Counted from the first letter of the stretch, positions 26,312 to 35,478 are shown. The stretch is DNA of 64,000 bases from Roseiarcus sp963759955 (GCA_963759955.1 CAVXCA010000079.1:28603-92602); one strand, 5' to 3'. Notes: a model not told the origin generated them from the letters alone. Made by a program: numbers and translations.

Positions 26312-26914
26312 TCACTGCCGCTGTTCGATTTCGCGCGCCTTGGCGAGGATCGCTTGCAGGCCCTTGCGGTCCTTGATCTTGTGCGGCAGGCCGATGTGCA
26401 TGCGGCCCGTCTTGACCATGCCGAGGGCGATCTTGAGATTGGCCATCGCGCGCTTGTAGCCTTCGCCGAGGCCGAGCGAGAAGAAATAGCGCATCGTCAC
26501 CAGCCGTTCGTCCGTGCGCCCGAACGCCCTCGCCGACCACCAGAACGACTGCGAAAAATTCTTGTTCTCGTGCGGGCCCTTGGCGTAGCCGAATTCGGCC
26601 GACTTCGCCGCGAGGTCTTGCAGGATGTAAGTGACCGGCACGCCGCGCGGGCAGCGCACGACGCAGCGATAGCAGCTCGTGCAATTCCACTGCGTGTTGG
26701 CGGAGAGCACCTCTTCCTTCATGCCGGCGCGGATCATCATGAACAATTTGCGCGGGCCGTAGTCCATTTGCACGCCGATCGGGCACGAGCCCGAGCAGGC
26801 GCCGCATTGCATGCACAAGCTGAGCTTGTCGCCGCCGTTGACGTTTTGATAGACCCATTTGGCGAAGGAAAGATCGTACTTCTTGGCGGCGGCGGCGGGA
26901 GCGGGCGTCGTCAT
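26312..26914 (-). CDS. hdrC: HdrC-like iron-sulfur subunit of the Qmo-type complex
   Basis: 200 aa. Two 4Fe-4S motifs: CMQCGACSGSCP (~residues 34-45) and CTSCYRCVVRCP (~80-91), followed by a helical C-terminal half. In canonical QmoC this domain is fused to a cytochrome-b-like membrane part; here the membrane part is absent and a separate HdrB follows. The start at 26914 lies 1 base past the qmoB stop, so the genes are tightly coupled. Family call firm. Confidence 0.93.
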   Translation of the reverse strand: MTTPAPAAAAKKYDLSFAKWVYQNVNGGDKLSLCMQCGACSGSCPIGVQMDYGPRKLFMMIRAGMKEEVLSANTQWNCTSCYRCVVRCPRGVPVTYILQDLAAKSAEFGYAKGPHENKNFSQSFWWSARAFGRTDERLVTMRYFFSLGLGEGYKRAMANLKIALGMVKTGRMHIGLPHKIKDRKGLQAILAKAREIEQRQ

Positions 26915-26915
26915 T

Positions 26916-29204
26916 TTAGAAGCCCTTCATCGGGTTGGGGGGCAGGGCGCGGATCAATTCGGCGAAGGTGTCGATGACCTTGGGCGCGTGCGCCGAATCG
27001 CCGATCGCGATTTCCTCGAAGGCGATGCGCTCCGATTCCAGCATCATGCTCTTGAGCGTCTCGCCGACCTTCGACATCCGCTCGCGCGCGATCGCCGAAC
27101 CCTTGACGAAATGGCACTGGTAGTCGTCGCCCGACTTGCAGCCCATCAGCATGATGCCGTCGTAGCCCTTCTGCAGCGCGGTCGAGACCCATTGCAGCGT
27201 CACCGAGCCGAGGCAGCGCACCGGAATGATGCGCACGAACGGCGACCACGACGAGCGGTTGACGCCCGCCATGTCGATAGCGGGATAGGCGTCGTTCTCG
27301 CAGGCGAGCACCAGGATGCGCGGCTTTTCCGCGAACTCGTCCGGGATCTCGTTGGCCTCGATCATCGCGTTGACCATCTGCGGATTGTAGTTGTCGAACG
27401 TGATGGTCTGGACCGGGCAGGCGCCCATGCAGGTGCCGCAGCGCCGGCAACGCGCGAAGTTGATGGTTGGCCGGCCGGTGTCGTCCTCGTCGATGGCGCC
27501 GAACGGGCACTCGACCGTGCAGCGCCGGCACTTGGTGCATTTGTCGTGGCCGATCTTGGGATAGGAGAGATCGCCGGCGCGCGGAAGCACAGCGACGCCG
27601 CCGCTCGCGCCCTCGATCGCCTGGATCGCCTTCATCACTGCGCCGGTGGCGTCCTCCGCGCTCTCGGCCATGTCCATCGGCCGGCGCACCGGGCCGGCGG
27701 TGTGGATGCCGGTGCGGCGCGTCTCATAGGGGAAGCAGATGTAATGGCTGTCCGAAAAGCCGTCGGCGAGGATCGGGATGTGCGGACCCTGGCGGTATTG
27801 CAGGTTGAGGATCGGCCCGCCCGGCGGCAGGCCCTTGTCGATATGCGGCCACGGCGAGCCCTGGCTGTCGGCGTAGCCCGCGACCTTGATCGGCGTGACG
27901 GGATTGATGTCGTCGACGAGCTGCAACGCGCTCTTTTCCGGCTCGATCGCCGGGGCGTCGACGTCGGTCGAATTGGGCACCATGCCGGTGGCGAGCACGA
28001 TGAGGTCGAGGCCGGCGAGCGGAACCTCGTCGCCGAGCAGTTCGTCGGCGTAGGAAACCGTCATCGCGGCGCCGTCGACCGACTTCACCTTGCCCTTCAT
28101 GAAGATGACGCCGTTGCGCTGCGCCTCGCGATAAAATTCCTCGGCCGTGCCGGGCGTGCGCAATTCCTCGTAGACGATGTAGGCGGAGGCTTCGCGATCG
28201 TCCTTGACGACCTGCAAGGCCTGCTTGATCGAGGCCGAGCAACAAACCGACGAGCAATAGGGCAGGTGGTCGGGGTCGCGGCTGCCTGCGCATTGGATGA
28301 AGGCGATGTTGCGCGCCGGCGCGCCGTTCGAGGGCCGCTTGGGCGCGCCCTTGGCGAGCATCGCCTCGAATTCGACGCCAGTCACCACATCGGGCGTCGC
28401 ACCGTAGCCGAGATAGCCGAGCTTGGTCGCGTCGTAGGGGCGCCAGCCGGTCGCGACGATGATGGCGCCGACCGTCTCGCTCGTCTCCTGACCGCCTTGC
28501 GCGATCGTGACGGAGAACGCGCCTGGCTGGCCGGACGTGCTCTTGACGAGCGCGCTGGTCATCACGCGGATGCGCTGCTCCGCCTTCACCGTCGCGATCA
28601 GCTTGTCCATGTCGTTGGGGCGCACGTCGCGATAGGGCGGCAGGTGCGGCGTGCGCTTCGACCATTTCGCCGACCAGCCGCCGAGCGCGTCGCTCTTTTC
28701 GACGATCAGCGCGTCGTAGCCGGACCTCGCCGCCTCCAGCGCCGCGGTGAGGCCGGTGACGCCGCCGCCGACCACCATCACCTTGCGCGCGACTTCGCCG
28801 AGCGCGGCGGGCGCCAGCATCTCGGTGCGAGCCAACTGCGTCGCCGCCATGCGGATCTGGTCGGCGGCGAGCATCTGCGTGTCCTCGGCCCCAGCGGGCT
28901 GCGACCACGCGACCTGCTCGCGCAGGTTGGCGCGCACCACCGAGACGCCGTCGAAGCGGAAGCGATCGGCCATCACGCGCGGCGAACAGGCGCCGACGAC
29001 CAGCCGGTTGACCGCGCCTTCGTCGATGTCGCGCTTGATTTCGGCGACGCCCTCGGGCGCGCACAGCGCGTCGCGCGCGACGCAGCGGCCAATGCGGAAT
29101 TCGCTCTTGGCGACTGTCTCCAGGGCGCCCACGTCGACGCTGCCGGCGATGCCGCAGCCCTTGCAGAGGTAAACGCCGGGTTTCTTCTCGGACACGCTTC
29201 CCAT
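26916..29204 (-). CDS. qmoB: QmoB, flavin/iron-sulfur subunit with MvhD-like C-terminal domain
   Basis: 762 aa. The HdrA-like N-terminal cluster region (YLCKGCGIAG, GRCVARDALC, VVGACSPR) leads to an FAD fold (VMVVGGGVTGLTAALEAA, VIVATGWRPYD, QCAGSRD, YCSSVCC). Residues ~553-600 hold two 4Fe-4S motifs, CTKCRRCTVECP and CRRCGTCMGACP. From ~620 an MvhD/FrhD-like domain carries LACENDAYPA, RCLGSVTLQW and GCKSGDDYQC. Qmo couples AprBA to the quinone pool in sulfate reducers and, run in reverse, in sulfur oxidisers. It follows qmoA by 43 bases. Confidence 0.95.
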   Translation of the reverse strand: MGSVSEKKPGVYLCKGCGIAGSVDVGALETVAKSEFRIGRCVARDALCAPEGVAEIKRDIDEGAVNRLVVGACSPRVMADRFRFDGVSVVRANLREQVAWSQPAGAEDTQMLAADQIRMAATQLARTEMLAPAALGEVARKVMVVGGGVTGLTAALEAARSGYDALIVEKSDALGGWSAKWSKRTPHLPPYRDVRPNDMDKLIATVKAEQRIRVMTSALVKSTSGQPGAFSVTIAQGGQETSETVGAIIVATGWRPYDATKLGYLGYGATPDVVTGVEFEAMLAKGAPKRPSNGAPARNIAFIQCAGSRDPDHLPYCSSVCCSASIKQALQVVKDDREASAYIVYEELRTPGTAEEFYREAQRNGVIFMKGKVKSVDGAAMTVSYADELLGDEVPLAGLDLIVLATGMVPNSTDVDAPAIEPEKSALQLVDDINPVTPIKVAGYADSQGSPWPHIDKGLPPGGPILNLQYRQGPHIPILADGFSDSHYICFPYETRRTGIHTAGPVRRPMDMAESAEDATGAVMKAIQAIEGASGGVAVLPRAGDLSYPKIGHDKCTKCRRCTVECPFGAIDEDDTGRPTINFARCRRCGTCMGACPVQTITFDNYNPQMVNAMIEANEIPDEFAEKPRILVLACENDAYPAIDMAGVNRSSWSPFVRIIPVRCLGSVTLQWVSTALQKGYDGIMLMGCKSGDDYQCHFVKGSAIARERMSKVGETLKSMMLESERIAFEEIAIGDSAHAPKVIDTFAELIRALPPNPMKGF

Positions 29205-29247
29205 CTCCCTTTTCGCGCCGCCGTTTCCGGCTTCGCCTTAAGATCGC

Positions 29248-30531
29248 TTACGCGCCTCTGACCGCTTGCACCGCCTTCAGCGCGGCCGCCGTCGCCGACT
29301 GCACCGACATCGAAACGTCGAGCGGCCCCGATGCGACGCCGGCGGAGAAGATGCCCGCGCCGTCGCCTTCCTGCGGCGTGAGGAAGCCGTATTCGTCGGC
29401 GGCGACGCCGAATTGCGGGCGATAGCCGGCCACCGCGCTCGGCTGCATGCCGGTCGCCAGCACGACGAGATCGTACGGCTCGGCGTAAATCTGGCGCTCG
29501 ATGGTGCGCTCGCCGTGCAGGACCGGCCTGCCGTCCTCGCCGATGCGGATATGCGCGGGCTTCGACTTGATGAACGTCACCTGCGGATCGGACCGGACCT
29601 TGTTGTAGAAGGCCTCGAGCTTATCGTGGGCGCGAATGTCGATGTAATAGATGTGCACCTCGGCGTCGGCGTACTGCTCGCGCACGTAAGCGGCGTGCTT
29701 GAGCGAGCCGAGGCAGCAGATGCGCGAGCAATAGGGCAGGTGGTTGAGGTCGCGCGAGCCCGCGCATTGGATGAGCGCGATCCTTTTGGCCGGCTCGCCG
29801 TTCGAGGGCCGCAGGATCTTGCCGTGGGTCGGCCCGTTGTGGGCGGCGAGCCGCTCCATCTCGACGTTGGTGACGATGTCGGGGCTGTGGCCGTAGCTGT
29901 AGACGTCGAGCTTCATCGGGTCGTAGGGCCGCCAGCCGGTCGCCCAGACCACCGCGCCGACGCGAAGATCGAAATTTTCGCCCTTGTCGTTGGGGTCGAT
30001 CGCGCCGTAGCGGCAGGCCGCCGCGAGCTTGTCGCCCTCGCCCGCGGCGATCGCCTCCGGCGCGACCACGTAGCGCATCGGAAACGCGTGCTCGTGCGGC
30101 AGGTAGGCGCCCTTGACCTTGTCGAGGCCGTAATTGAACGGATTGGCGACCATCGTCTGGCTCGCCTCGGCGCAATCGCCGCAGGCGACGCAGCGCTCGC
30201 TGACGAACCGTGGATGGCGCTTCACCGTCGCCTTGTAGTCGCCGCGCGATCCCGAGATGTCGACGACCTCGCACATCGTCAGAACCTTGACGCGCGGGTT
30301 CTTGCGCAGCCGCTGGTAGTTGATCTCCAAGCCGCAGGTCGGATGGCAGAGTTTGGGGAAATAGCGGTTGAACCGCGTCACCCGGCCGCCCAGGCTCGCC
30401 TCGCGCTCGAGAAGAATGACGTCGTGCCCGACCTCAGCGGCCTCGAGCGCGGCCGTAACTCCGGCGATGCCGCCGCCGACGACGAGAATCGTCTGGCTCG
30501 TCGGGCCGTCGCCCTTGCCACCGATCGCCAT
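29248..30531 (-). CDS. qmoA: QmoA, HdrA-like flavoprotein
   Basis: 427 aa from ATG 30531, with GGGAGGAGG 6 bases upstream (the frame is open to 30615). FAD motif VVGGGIAGVTAALEAAE at ~16-33, then LGGRVTRFNRYFP and LCHPTCGLE, a 4Fe-4S region CVACGDCAEA, VVWATGWRPYD, QCAGSRDLNHLPYCSRICC and the late FAD motif LATGMQP. HdrA-like QmoA sits on QmoB and exchanges electrons with AprBA. It heads the minus-strand operon and is divergent from sat, with ~380 bases carrying a candidate operator between them. Confidence 0.95.
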   Translation of the reverse strand: MAIGGKGDGPTSQTILVVGGGIAGVTAALEAAEVGHDVILLEREASLGGRVTRFNRYFPKLCHPTCGLEINYQRLRKNPRVKVLTMCEVVDISGSRGDYKATVKRHPRFVSERCVACGDCAEASQTMVANPFNYGLDKVKGAYLPHEHAFPMRYVVAPEAIAAGEGDKLAAACRYGAIDPNDKGENFDLRVGAVVWATGWRPYDPMKLDVYSYGHSPDIVTNVEMERLAAHNGPTHGKILRPSNGEPAKRIALIQCAGSRDLNHLPYCSRICCLGSLKHAAYVREQYADAEVHIYYIDIRAHDKLEAFYNKVRSDPQVTFIKSKPAHIRIGEDGRPVLHGERTIERQIYAEPYDLVVLATGMQPSAVAGYRPQFGVAADEYGFLTPQEGDGAGIFSAGVASGPLDVSMSVQSATAAALKAVQAVRGA

Positions 30532-30818
30532 CACGCCTCCTCCCTGTTCGCTTGGGTGCTTCCCAAGATCGATCCGTATCCAAGTCCATGCGGCAACTTG
30601 TCGCGGGCCTGCCAATCATCCCCGCCGCGGCGGCTCAGCGCCGCGCTGTCGAAGAGATGAAGTCGACCCGCCTGGGGGCAGCCCCTCGGCGGCCGAACCG
30701 GCGGACTTTTCAGTCCTTTGGCCCGCCCTTGCGAGGCGAACTGCCGATTTTGCGGCCAACTGCGGCGTGCTCATGCCCGCTCCCTTGCCTTTCCCGTCCC
30801 ACTTTTTTCAATTCAATA

Positions 30819-30834
30819 ATTCGTGTATTTGAAT
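30819..30834. promoter_or_regulatory. Candidate SqrR/BigR-type operator ATTC-N8-GAAT
   Basis: The sequence ATTC-GTGTATTT-GAAT is a perfect match to the ATTC-N8-GAAT consensus of persulfide-sensing ArsR-family repressors SqrR and BigR. It lies in an AT-rich island between divergent qmoA and sat, 78 bases before the sat start. No ArsR-type regulator is encoded in the window, so the binder would be elsewhere. A short motif can arise by chance in AT-rich DNA. Confidence 0.45.
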
Positions 30835-30911
30835 ATTATGCTGAACCGACCCTCCGCTGCAAGCCGGAAGGGCAGTCGGCGCGAAAAAACGACCTACGGA
30901 GGGAACGACGC

Positions 30912-32114
30912 ATGCCCAAGCTGATAAAACCCCACGGCTCCGAAGCCCTAAATCCCCTCTTCGTCTACGACTCGGCCGAGAACGAGCGGCTGTGCAAAGA
31001 GGCGGAAACCCTTCCTTCGATCGTGGTCAGCTCGGCGGCGGCGGCCAATGCGGTGATGCTCGGCGGCGGCTATTTCAATCCGCTCACCGGCTACATGAAC
31101 AAGGCCGACGCGCTCTCGGTGGCGCAGACCATGAAAACGACCGGCGGCCTGTTCTGGCCGGTGCCGATCGTCAATCTGCTCCAGGACGCGTCCCGCGTCG
31201 CGGCGGGCGACCGCATCGCGCTCAGGGACCCGAATGTGCCCGGCGAGCCGGTCCTGGCGATCATGAACGTCAAGGCGGTGGAGACCCTCAGCGACGCGGA
31301 GAGCGCTCTGATCGTCGAGAAGGTCTTCCGCACCTCCGATCCCAAGCACCCCGGCGTCAAGGCCTTCTTGGCGCAAGGCCGCACGCTGCTCTCCGGCCCG
31401 ATCGAAGTGCTCAACTTCAGCTATTTCCAGAGCGAGTTCCCCGACACCTTCCGCACCGCGGTGGAAATTCGCAACGAGATCGTCGAGCGCGGCTGGAAGA
31501 AGGTCGTCGCCTTCCAGACCCGCAATCCCATGCATCGCGCGCACGAAGAATTGTGCCGGATGGCGATGGAGCGCCTGAAAGCCGATGGGCTCGTCATCCA
31601 CATGCTGCTCGGCAAGCTCAAGGAGGGCGACATCCCGGCGCCGGTGCGCGACGCTGCGATCAGGAAGATGGTGGAGTGCTACTTCCCGCCGAATTCCGCG
31701 ATGGTGACGGGCTACGGCTTCGACATGCTCTACGCCGGCCCGCGCGAGGCGCTGCTGCACGCGGTGTTCCGCCAGAACATGGGCGCGTCCTATCTCATCG
31801 TCGGGCGCGACCACGCGGGCGTCGGCGACTATTACGGCCCCTTCGACGCTCAGACCATTTTCGACGAGCTCCCGCCAGGCAGCCTCGACATTCAAATCTT
31901 CCGCGCCGACAACACCGCCTATTCGAAGAAGCTCCACAAAGTGGTGATGATGTGCGAGGCGCCCAATCACACCAAGGACGACTTCATCGCGTTGTCCGGC
32001 ACCAAGGTCCGCGAAATGCTCGGCGCCGGCATCGCGCCGCCGCCGGAATTCTCGCGCGCCGAAGTCGCCAAGATCCTGATGGGCTATTATCAAGGCCTGA
32101 ACGCCGGCTCGTGA
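30912..32114 (+). CDS. sat: Sulfate adenylyltransferase (ATP sulfurylase), dissimilatory type
   Basis: 400 aa, the homo-oligomeric Sat family. QTRNPMHRAHE at 202-212 holds the His residues of the ATP/sulfate site, with FQSEFPDTFRT before it and VGRDHAGVGDYYG and ALSGTKVREML after. In sulfur oxidation it forms ATP and sulfate from APS and pyrophosphate; in sulfate reduction it runs the other way. There is no kinase domain. Start at 30912, with GGAGGGAACG just upstream. First gene of the sat-ank-aprB-aprA set; direction of the pathway cannot be read from sequence. Confidence 0.97.
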   Translation: MPKLIKPHGSEALNPLFVYDSAENERLCKEAETLPSIVVSSAAAANAVMLGGGYFNPLTGYMNKADALSVAQTMKTTGGLFWPVPIVNLLQDASRVAAGDRIALRDPNVPGEPVLAIMNVKAVETLSDAESALIVEKVFRTSDPKHPGVKAFLAQGRTLLSGPIEVLNFSYFQSEFPDTFRTAVEIRNEIVERGWKKVVAFQTRNPMHRAHEELCRMAMERLKADGLVIHMLLGKLKEGDIPAPVRDAAIRKMVECYFPPNSAMVTGYGFDMLYAGPREALLHAVFRQNMGASYLIVGRDHAGVGDYYGPFDAQTIFDELPPGSLDIQIFRADNTAYSKKLHKVVMMCEAPNHTKDDFIALSGTKVREMLGAGIAPPPEFSRAEVAKILMGYYQGLNAGS

Positions 32115-32180
32115 TGAAGAACGCCGGCGCCGGGAGGCGTTGGATGAACTCGTCGATCTCGACGGCGGCGGGCTAGCCCA

Positions 32181-32690
32181 ATGGCCAGCCCGCGCCGCTA
32201 TTACGTGCGCTCGCCCGACGGCCGCGCCATCTTCGGTTTCGACCGCCCCGAGGCGGCGGAGGCCGTCGCGCTCGAATACGGAATCGGCGCGGCGGTCGTC
32301 GACACGCTCGCTCAGGCCTACATGCCGATGCTGCAGGAGGTTCAGCCCGCCGACGGCGGACCGCGTCTGGTCCTCGGGCCGATCGGCGGCTGGGACACCG
32401 GCCGCTTCGACCTCGATCGCGACCTGATCGAGGCGATCAAGAAAGGGCATGTGGCGATCGTCCACGCCTTCCTCGCCAAGGGCGCTTCCGCCAACGCGCG
32501 CGACGCGCGGGGCGGCACGGCGCTGCATTGGGCGGCCGGGCGCGGCAAGCTCGATGTGGTGGAGCTGCTGCTCGCCGAAGGCGCCGACATCGACGCGCGC
32601 GACGGCGCGGGGCGCACGGCGCTTGGTGTGGCAGAATGTCGCACCCCGCCGGAGGTCGCCGACTTGTTGCGCCGTCGCGGCGCGCAATAA
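32181..32690 (+). CDS. Ankyrin-repeat protein between sat and aprBA
   Basis: 169 aa, no signal peptide. The N-terminal ~75 residues (RRYYVRSPDGRAIFGFDRPE, IGAAVVDTLAQAYMPML) match no family I recognise. The C-terminal part holds two to three ankyrin repeats: DLIEAIKKGHVAIVHAFLAK, GGTALHWAAGRGKLDVVELL and GRTALGVAE. It probably binds another protein, and the position between sat and aprB suggests an assembly or regulatory partner of APS metabolism. No strong ribosome binding site is visible before ATG 32181, 67 bases after sat. Confidence 0.8.
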   Translation: MASPRRYYVRSPDGRAIFGFDRPEAAEAVALEYGIGAAVVDTLAQAYMPMLQEVQPADGGPRLVLGPIGGWDTGRFDLDRDLIEAIKKGHVAIVHAFLAKGASANARDARGGTALHWAAGRGKLDVVELLLAEGADIDARDGAGRTALGVAECRTPPEVADLLRRRGAQ

Positions 32691-32817
32691 TGGCGGCTCG
32701 CCAGCGGGCGGACGCCGCCGTTCTCCTCTCGAGCCGGCCGCGGCGCGAGAATCCGAGGCTTCGGCTCGAGAACGCCGTGACAGGCGAACCGCGCCGCGGC
32801 GCGCTTGTTTGAAGACA

Positions 32818-32845
32818 TTGTCATATGCAGTTATCATGGTATAAG
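32818..32845 (+). promoter_or_regulatory. Candidate sigma70-type promoter for aprBA
   Basis: TTGTCA (32818-32823) and TATAAG (32840-32845) are separated by 16 bases in an AT-rich island of the 263-base gap before aprB. The gap and promoter suggest aprBA can be transcribed apart from sat. Confidence 0.4.
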
Positions 32846-32953
32846 GCTTTGGCGATGTCGCAGCGCTGGTCTGCCGCCGAAGGTTTCGGCGGGGGTGAGG
32901 CGCTCGGCTTGAGCTTTGGCGTTGGACAAGAATTTTGTCAGGGAGGACGGTAA

Positions 32954-33379
32954 ATGCCGACATTCGTGCACACGGACAAGTGTGACGGCTGCAAGGGAGG
33001 TCAGGTCACGGCGTGCATGTATATTTGCCCGAACGACCTGATGAAGCTCGACACCACTCGCATGAAAGCCTTCAATCAGGAGCCCGATCAGTGCTGGGAA
33101 TGCCAGTGCTGCGTCAAGGCTTGCCCGCAGCAGGCCATCGAAGTTCGCTCGTTCGCGGACTGGGTGCCGATGGGCGGCGCCGCGATCCCGCTGCGCACCG
33201 ACAACGCCATCATGTGGACGATCAAGTTCCGCGACGGCGAAGTGAAGCGCTTCAAGTTCCCTGTGCGCACGACGCCGGTCGGCTCGATCGACCCCTACGG
33301 CAATCTGCCGGCGCCCGGCGACCTCGGCGACCAGCGCTTCTTCACCGAGGCGGGCAAAGAGCTCTCGAAGATTTCGTGA
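32954..33379 (+). CDS. aprB: Adenylylsulfate reductase subunit beta
   Basis: 141 aa iron-sulfur subunit. The first cluster region reads CDGCKGGQVTACMYICP and the second CWECQCCVKACP, the AprB arrangement for two 4Fe-4S centres of very different potential. The C-terminal tail (YGNLPAPGDLGDQRFFTEAG) wraps AprA in known structures. AGGGAGGACGG precedes the ATG. Electrons pass between AprA's flavin and Qmo through this subunit. Confidence 0.97.
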   Translation: MPTFVHTDKCDGCKGGQVTACMYICPNDLMKLDTTRMKAFNQEPDQCWECQCCVKACPQQAIEVRSFADWVPMGGAAIPLRTDNAIMWTIKFRDGEVKRFKFPVRTTPVGSIDPYGNLPAPGDLGDQRFFTEAGKELSKIS

Positions 33380-33455
33380 GCGCCCGCGAAAGCGGCGCTT
33401 GAACCCTTGTTGACCTCAACGATGCGCGGGCCGGGCCGAGCTTGCCTGGAGACGC

Positions 33456-35426
33456 ATGGCGGAGACTTTCACAATGACTGAACCCAGTTTTGGCAATCCT
33501 GAAATCGTCGAACACGAAACCGATATCCTGATCGTCGGCGGCGGCATGGCCGCCTGCGGCGCCGCCTTCGAGGCGAAGCGCTGGGCCGGCGACAAGGTCA
33601 AGATCACGCTCGTCGACAAGGCGGCGATGGACCGCTCCGGCGCCGTCGCGATGGGCCTTTCGGCGATCAACACCTATCTCGGGCCCAACACCCCCGAGGA
33701 TTATTGCCGCTACGTCTCCGCCGACTTGATGGGCATCACCCGCGACGACCTCGTCTACGACGTCGGCCGTCACGTCGACGATTCGGTGCACCTGTTCGAG
33801 GAATGGGGCCTGCCGATCTGGAAGGAAATGGAAGGCGGCCGCGTCGACGGCGCGAGCTGGCAGAAGCAGGGCGGCAAGTCGCTCAAAGACGGCGGCAAGC
33901 CGGTGCGCTCGGGCCGCTGGCAGATCATGATCAACGGCGAAGGCTACAAGACCATCGTCGCCGAAGCCGCCAAGAAGGCGCTCGGCATGGAGAACATCTT
34001 CGAGCGCGTCTTCATCGTGAAGTATCTGCTCGACGCCAACAATCCCAATCAGATCGCCGGCGCGGTGGGCTTCTCGGTGCGCGAGCACAAGCTCTACGTC
34101 TTCAAGGCCAAGACGATCCTCAACGTGGCCGGCGGCGCGGTGAACGTGTTCCGTCCGCGCACCACCGGCGAGGGCATGGGCCGCGTCTGGTATCCCGTCT
34201 GGAACGCCGGCTCGACCTACGCGATGGCGGCTGAAGTCGGCGCCGAGCTGACGATGATGGAAAACCGCTTCGTGCCGACCCGCTTCAAGGACGGCTACGG
34301 CCCGGTGGGCGCGTGGTTCCTGCTGTTCAAGTCCAAGGCGACCAACGCCTTCGGCGAGGACTACGTCGTCAAGAACGCGGACATGCTCACCCAGTACGCG
34401 CCCTACGACAAGGCGTTCGTCGTTCCCTCCTGCTTGCGCAACCACGCGATGCTGAAGGAAATGAAGGAAGGCCGCGGCCCGATCCTGATGGATACGCCGA
34501 CCGCGATGAAGAAGCTCGGCGAGACGCTGACGCCCAAGGAAGTCAAGCACCTCGAGGCCGAGGCGTGGGAAGACTTCCTCGACATGTGCATCGGTCAGGC
34601 CGGCGTCTGGGCGGGTCTCAACATCCGTCCCGAGCAGCAGGTCTCCGAACTGATGCCGACCGAGCCTTATCTGCTCGGTTCGCACTCCGGCTGCTGCGGC
34701 ATCTGGGTGTCGGGCCCCGAAGACATCGCGCCGCCGGAATGGCAGTGGGGCTACAACCGCATGACGACGGTCAAGGGCCTGTTCACGGCCGGCGACGGCG
34801 TCGGCGCTTCGGGCCACAAGTTCTCGTCGGGCAGCCACGCCGAAGGGCGCATCGCCGGCAAGAACATGGTCAAGTTCTGCCTCGACAACCCCGACTACAA
34901 GCCGGTGCTGAAGGGCGACATCAAGGCCATCACCGAGGAAATCTATCGTCCGGTGCGCAACTACTTCGAGCACAAGGACAAGACCACGGCGGAGGACGTC
35001 AACCCGTTCTACATCACGCCGCGCATGTTCCAGATGCGCCTGCAGAAGATCATGGACGAGTATGTCGCGGGCGTCGCGACCTACTACCAGACCAATGCCG
35101 AGATGCTGCGACGGGCGGCGCACTATCTGACGCTGCTGAAGGAAGACAGCGTCAACATGCGCGCCAAGGATCTGCACGAGCTGATGCGCGCCTGGGAGAA
35201 CTACCACCGTCTGTGGACCGGCGAGGCGCACATGCGCCACATCCAGTTCCGCGAGGAAACCCGCTATCCCGGCTTCTACTACCGGGCCGACCATCCGGAG
35301 CTCGACGACGCGAACTGGAAGGTGTTCGTCAACTCGCGCTTCGATCCGGAAACCAAGACCTGGGCGCTCAAGAAAGTGCCGCACAAGGATCTGGTTCCCA
35401 AGACCTACGGCGCGGCCAAGCACTGA
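33456..35426 (+). CDS. aprA: Adenylylsulfate reductase subunit alpha
   Basis: 656 aa flavoprotein of the fumarate-reductase family. It interconverts APS and sulfite plus AMP. FAD motif DILIVGGGMAACGAAFEAKR at ~23-42, then DKAAMDRSGAVAMGLSAINTYLG, NRFVPTRFKDGYGPVGAWFL (substrate channel) and the late FAD contact GDGVGASGHKFSSGSHAEGR. Start at 33456 because GGAGACGC lies directly upstream; 33474 is an alternative. It follows aprB by 77 bases and is closed by a terminator at 35448. Confidence 0.97.
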   Translation: MAETFTMTEPSFGNPEIVEHETDILIVGGGMAACGAAFEAKRWAGDKVKITLVDKAAMDRSGAVAMGLSAINTYLGPNTPEDYCRYVSADLMGITRDDLVYDVGRHVDDSVHLFEEWGLPIWKEMEGGRVDGASWQKQGGKSLKDGGKPVRSGRWQIMINGEGYKTIVAEAAKKALGMENIFERVFIVKYLLDANNPNQIAGAVGFSVREHKLYVFKAKTILNVAGGAVNVFRPRTTGEGMGRVWYPVWNAGSTYAMAAEVGAELTMMENRFVPTRFKDGYGPVGAWFLLFKSKATNAFGEDYVVKNADMLTQYAPYDKAFVVPSCLRNHAMLKEMKEGRGPILMDTPTAMKKLGETLTPKEVKHLEAEAWEDFLDMCIGQAGVWAGLNIRPEQQVSELMPTEPYLLGSHSGCCGIWVSGPEDIAPPEWQWGYNRMTTVKGLFTAGDGVGASGHKFSSGSHAEGRIAGKNMVKFCLDNPDYKPVLKGDIKAITEEIYRPVRNYFEHKDKTTAEDVNPFYITPRMFQMRLQKIMDEYVAGVATYYQTNAEMLRRAAHYLTLLKEDSVNMRAKDLHELMRAWENYHRLWTGEAHMRHIQFREETRYPGFYYRADHPELDDANWKVFVNSRFDPETKTWALKKVPHKDLVPKTYGAAKH

Positions 35427-35447
35427 GCGGCGTCAAGCCGAACCAAA

Positions 35448-35478
35448 CCGGGGCGGGCCTCGCCCGCCCCGGCTTTTC
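35448..35478 (+). terminator. Rho-independent terminator after aprA
   Basis: CCGGGGCGGGC, a 3-base loop and GCCCGCCCCGG form an 11-bp perfect stem followed by CTTTTCTT, 21 bases after the aprA stop. Confidence 0.92.

Noticed and set aside
30948..32963. 671-codon open frame antisense to sat and the ankyrin gene
   Set aside because: It is a shadow of high-GC codon use in sat; its composition (Arg, His, Val-rich) matches no family and it covers two real genes.
33342..35423. 693-codon open frame antisense to aprA
   Set aside because: Mirror frame of aprA with no ribosome binding site and no domain resemblance.
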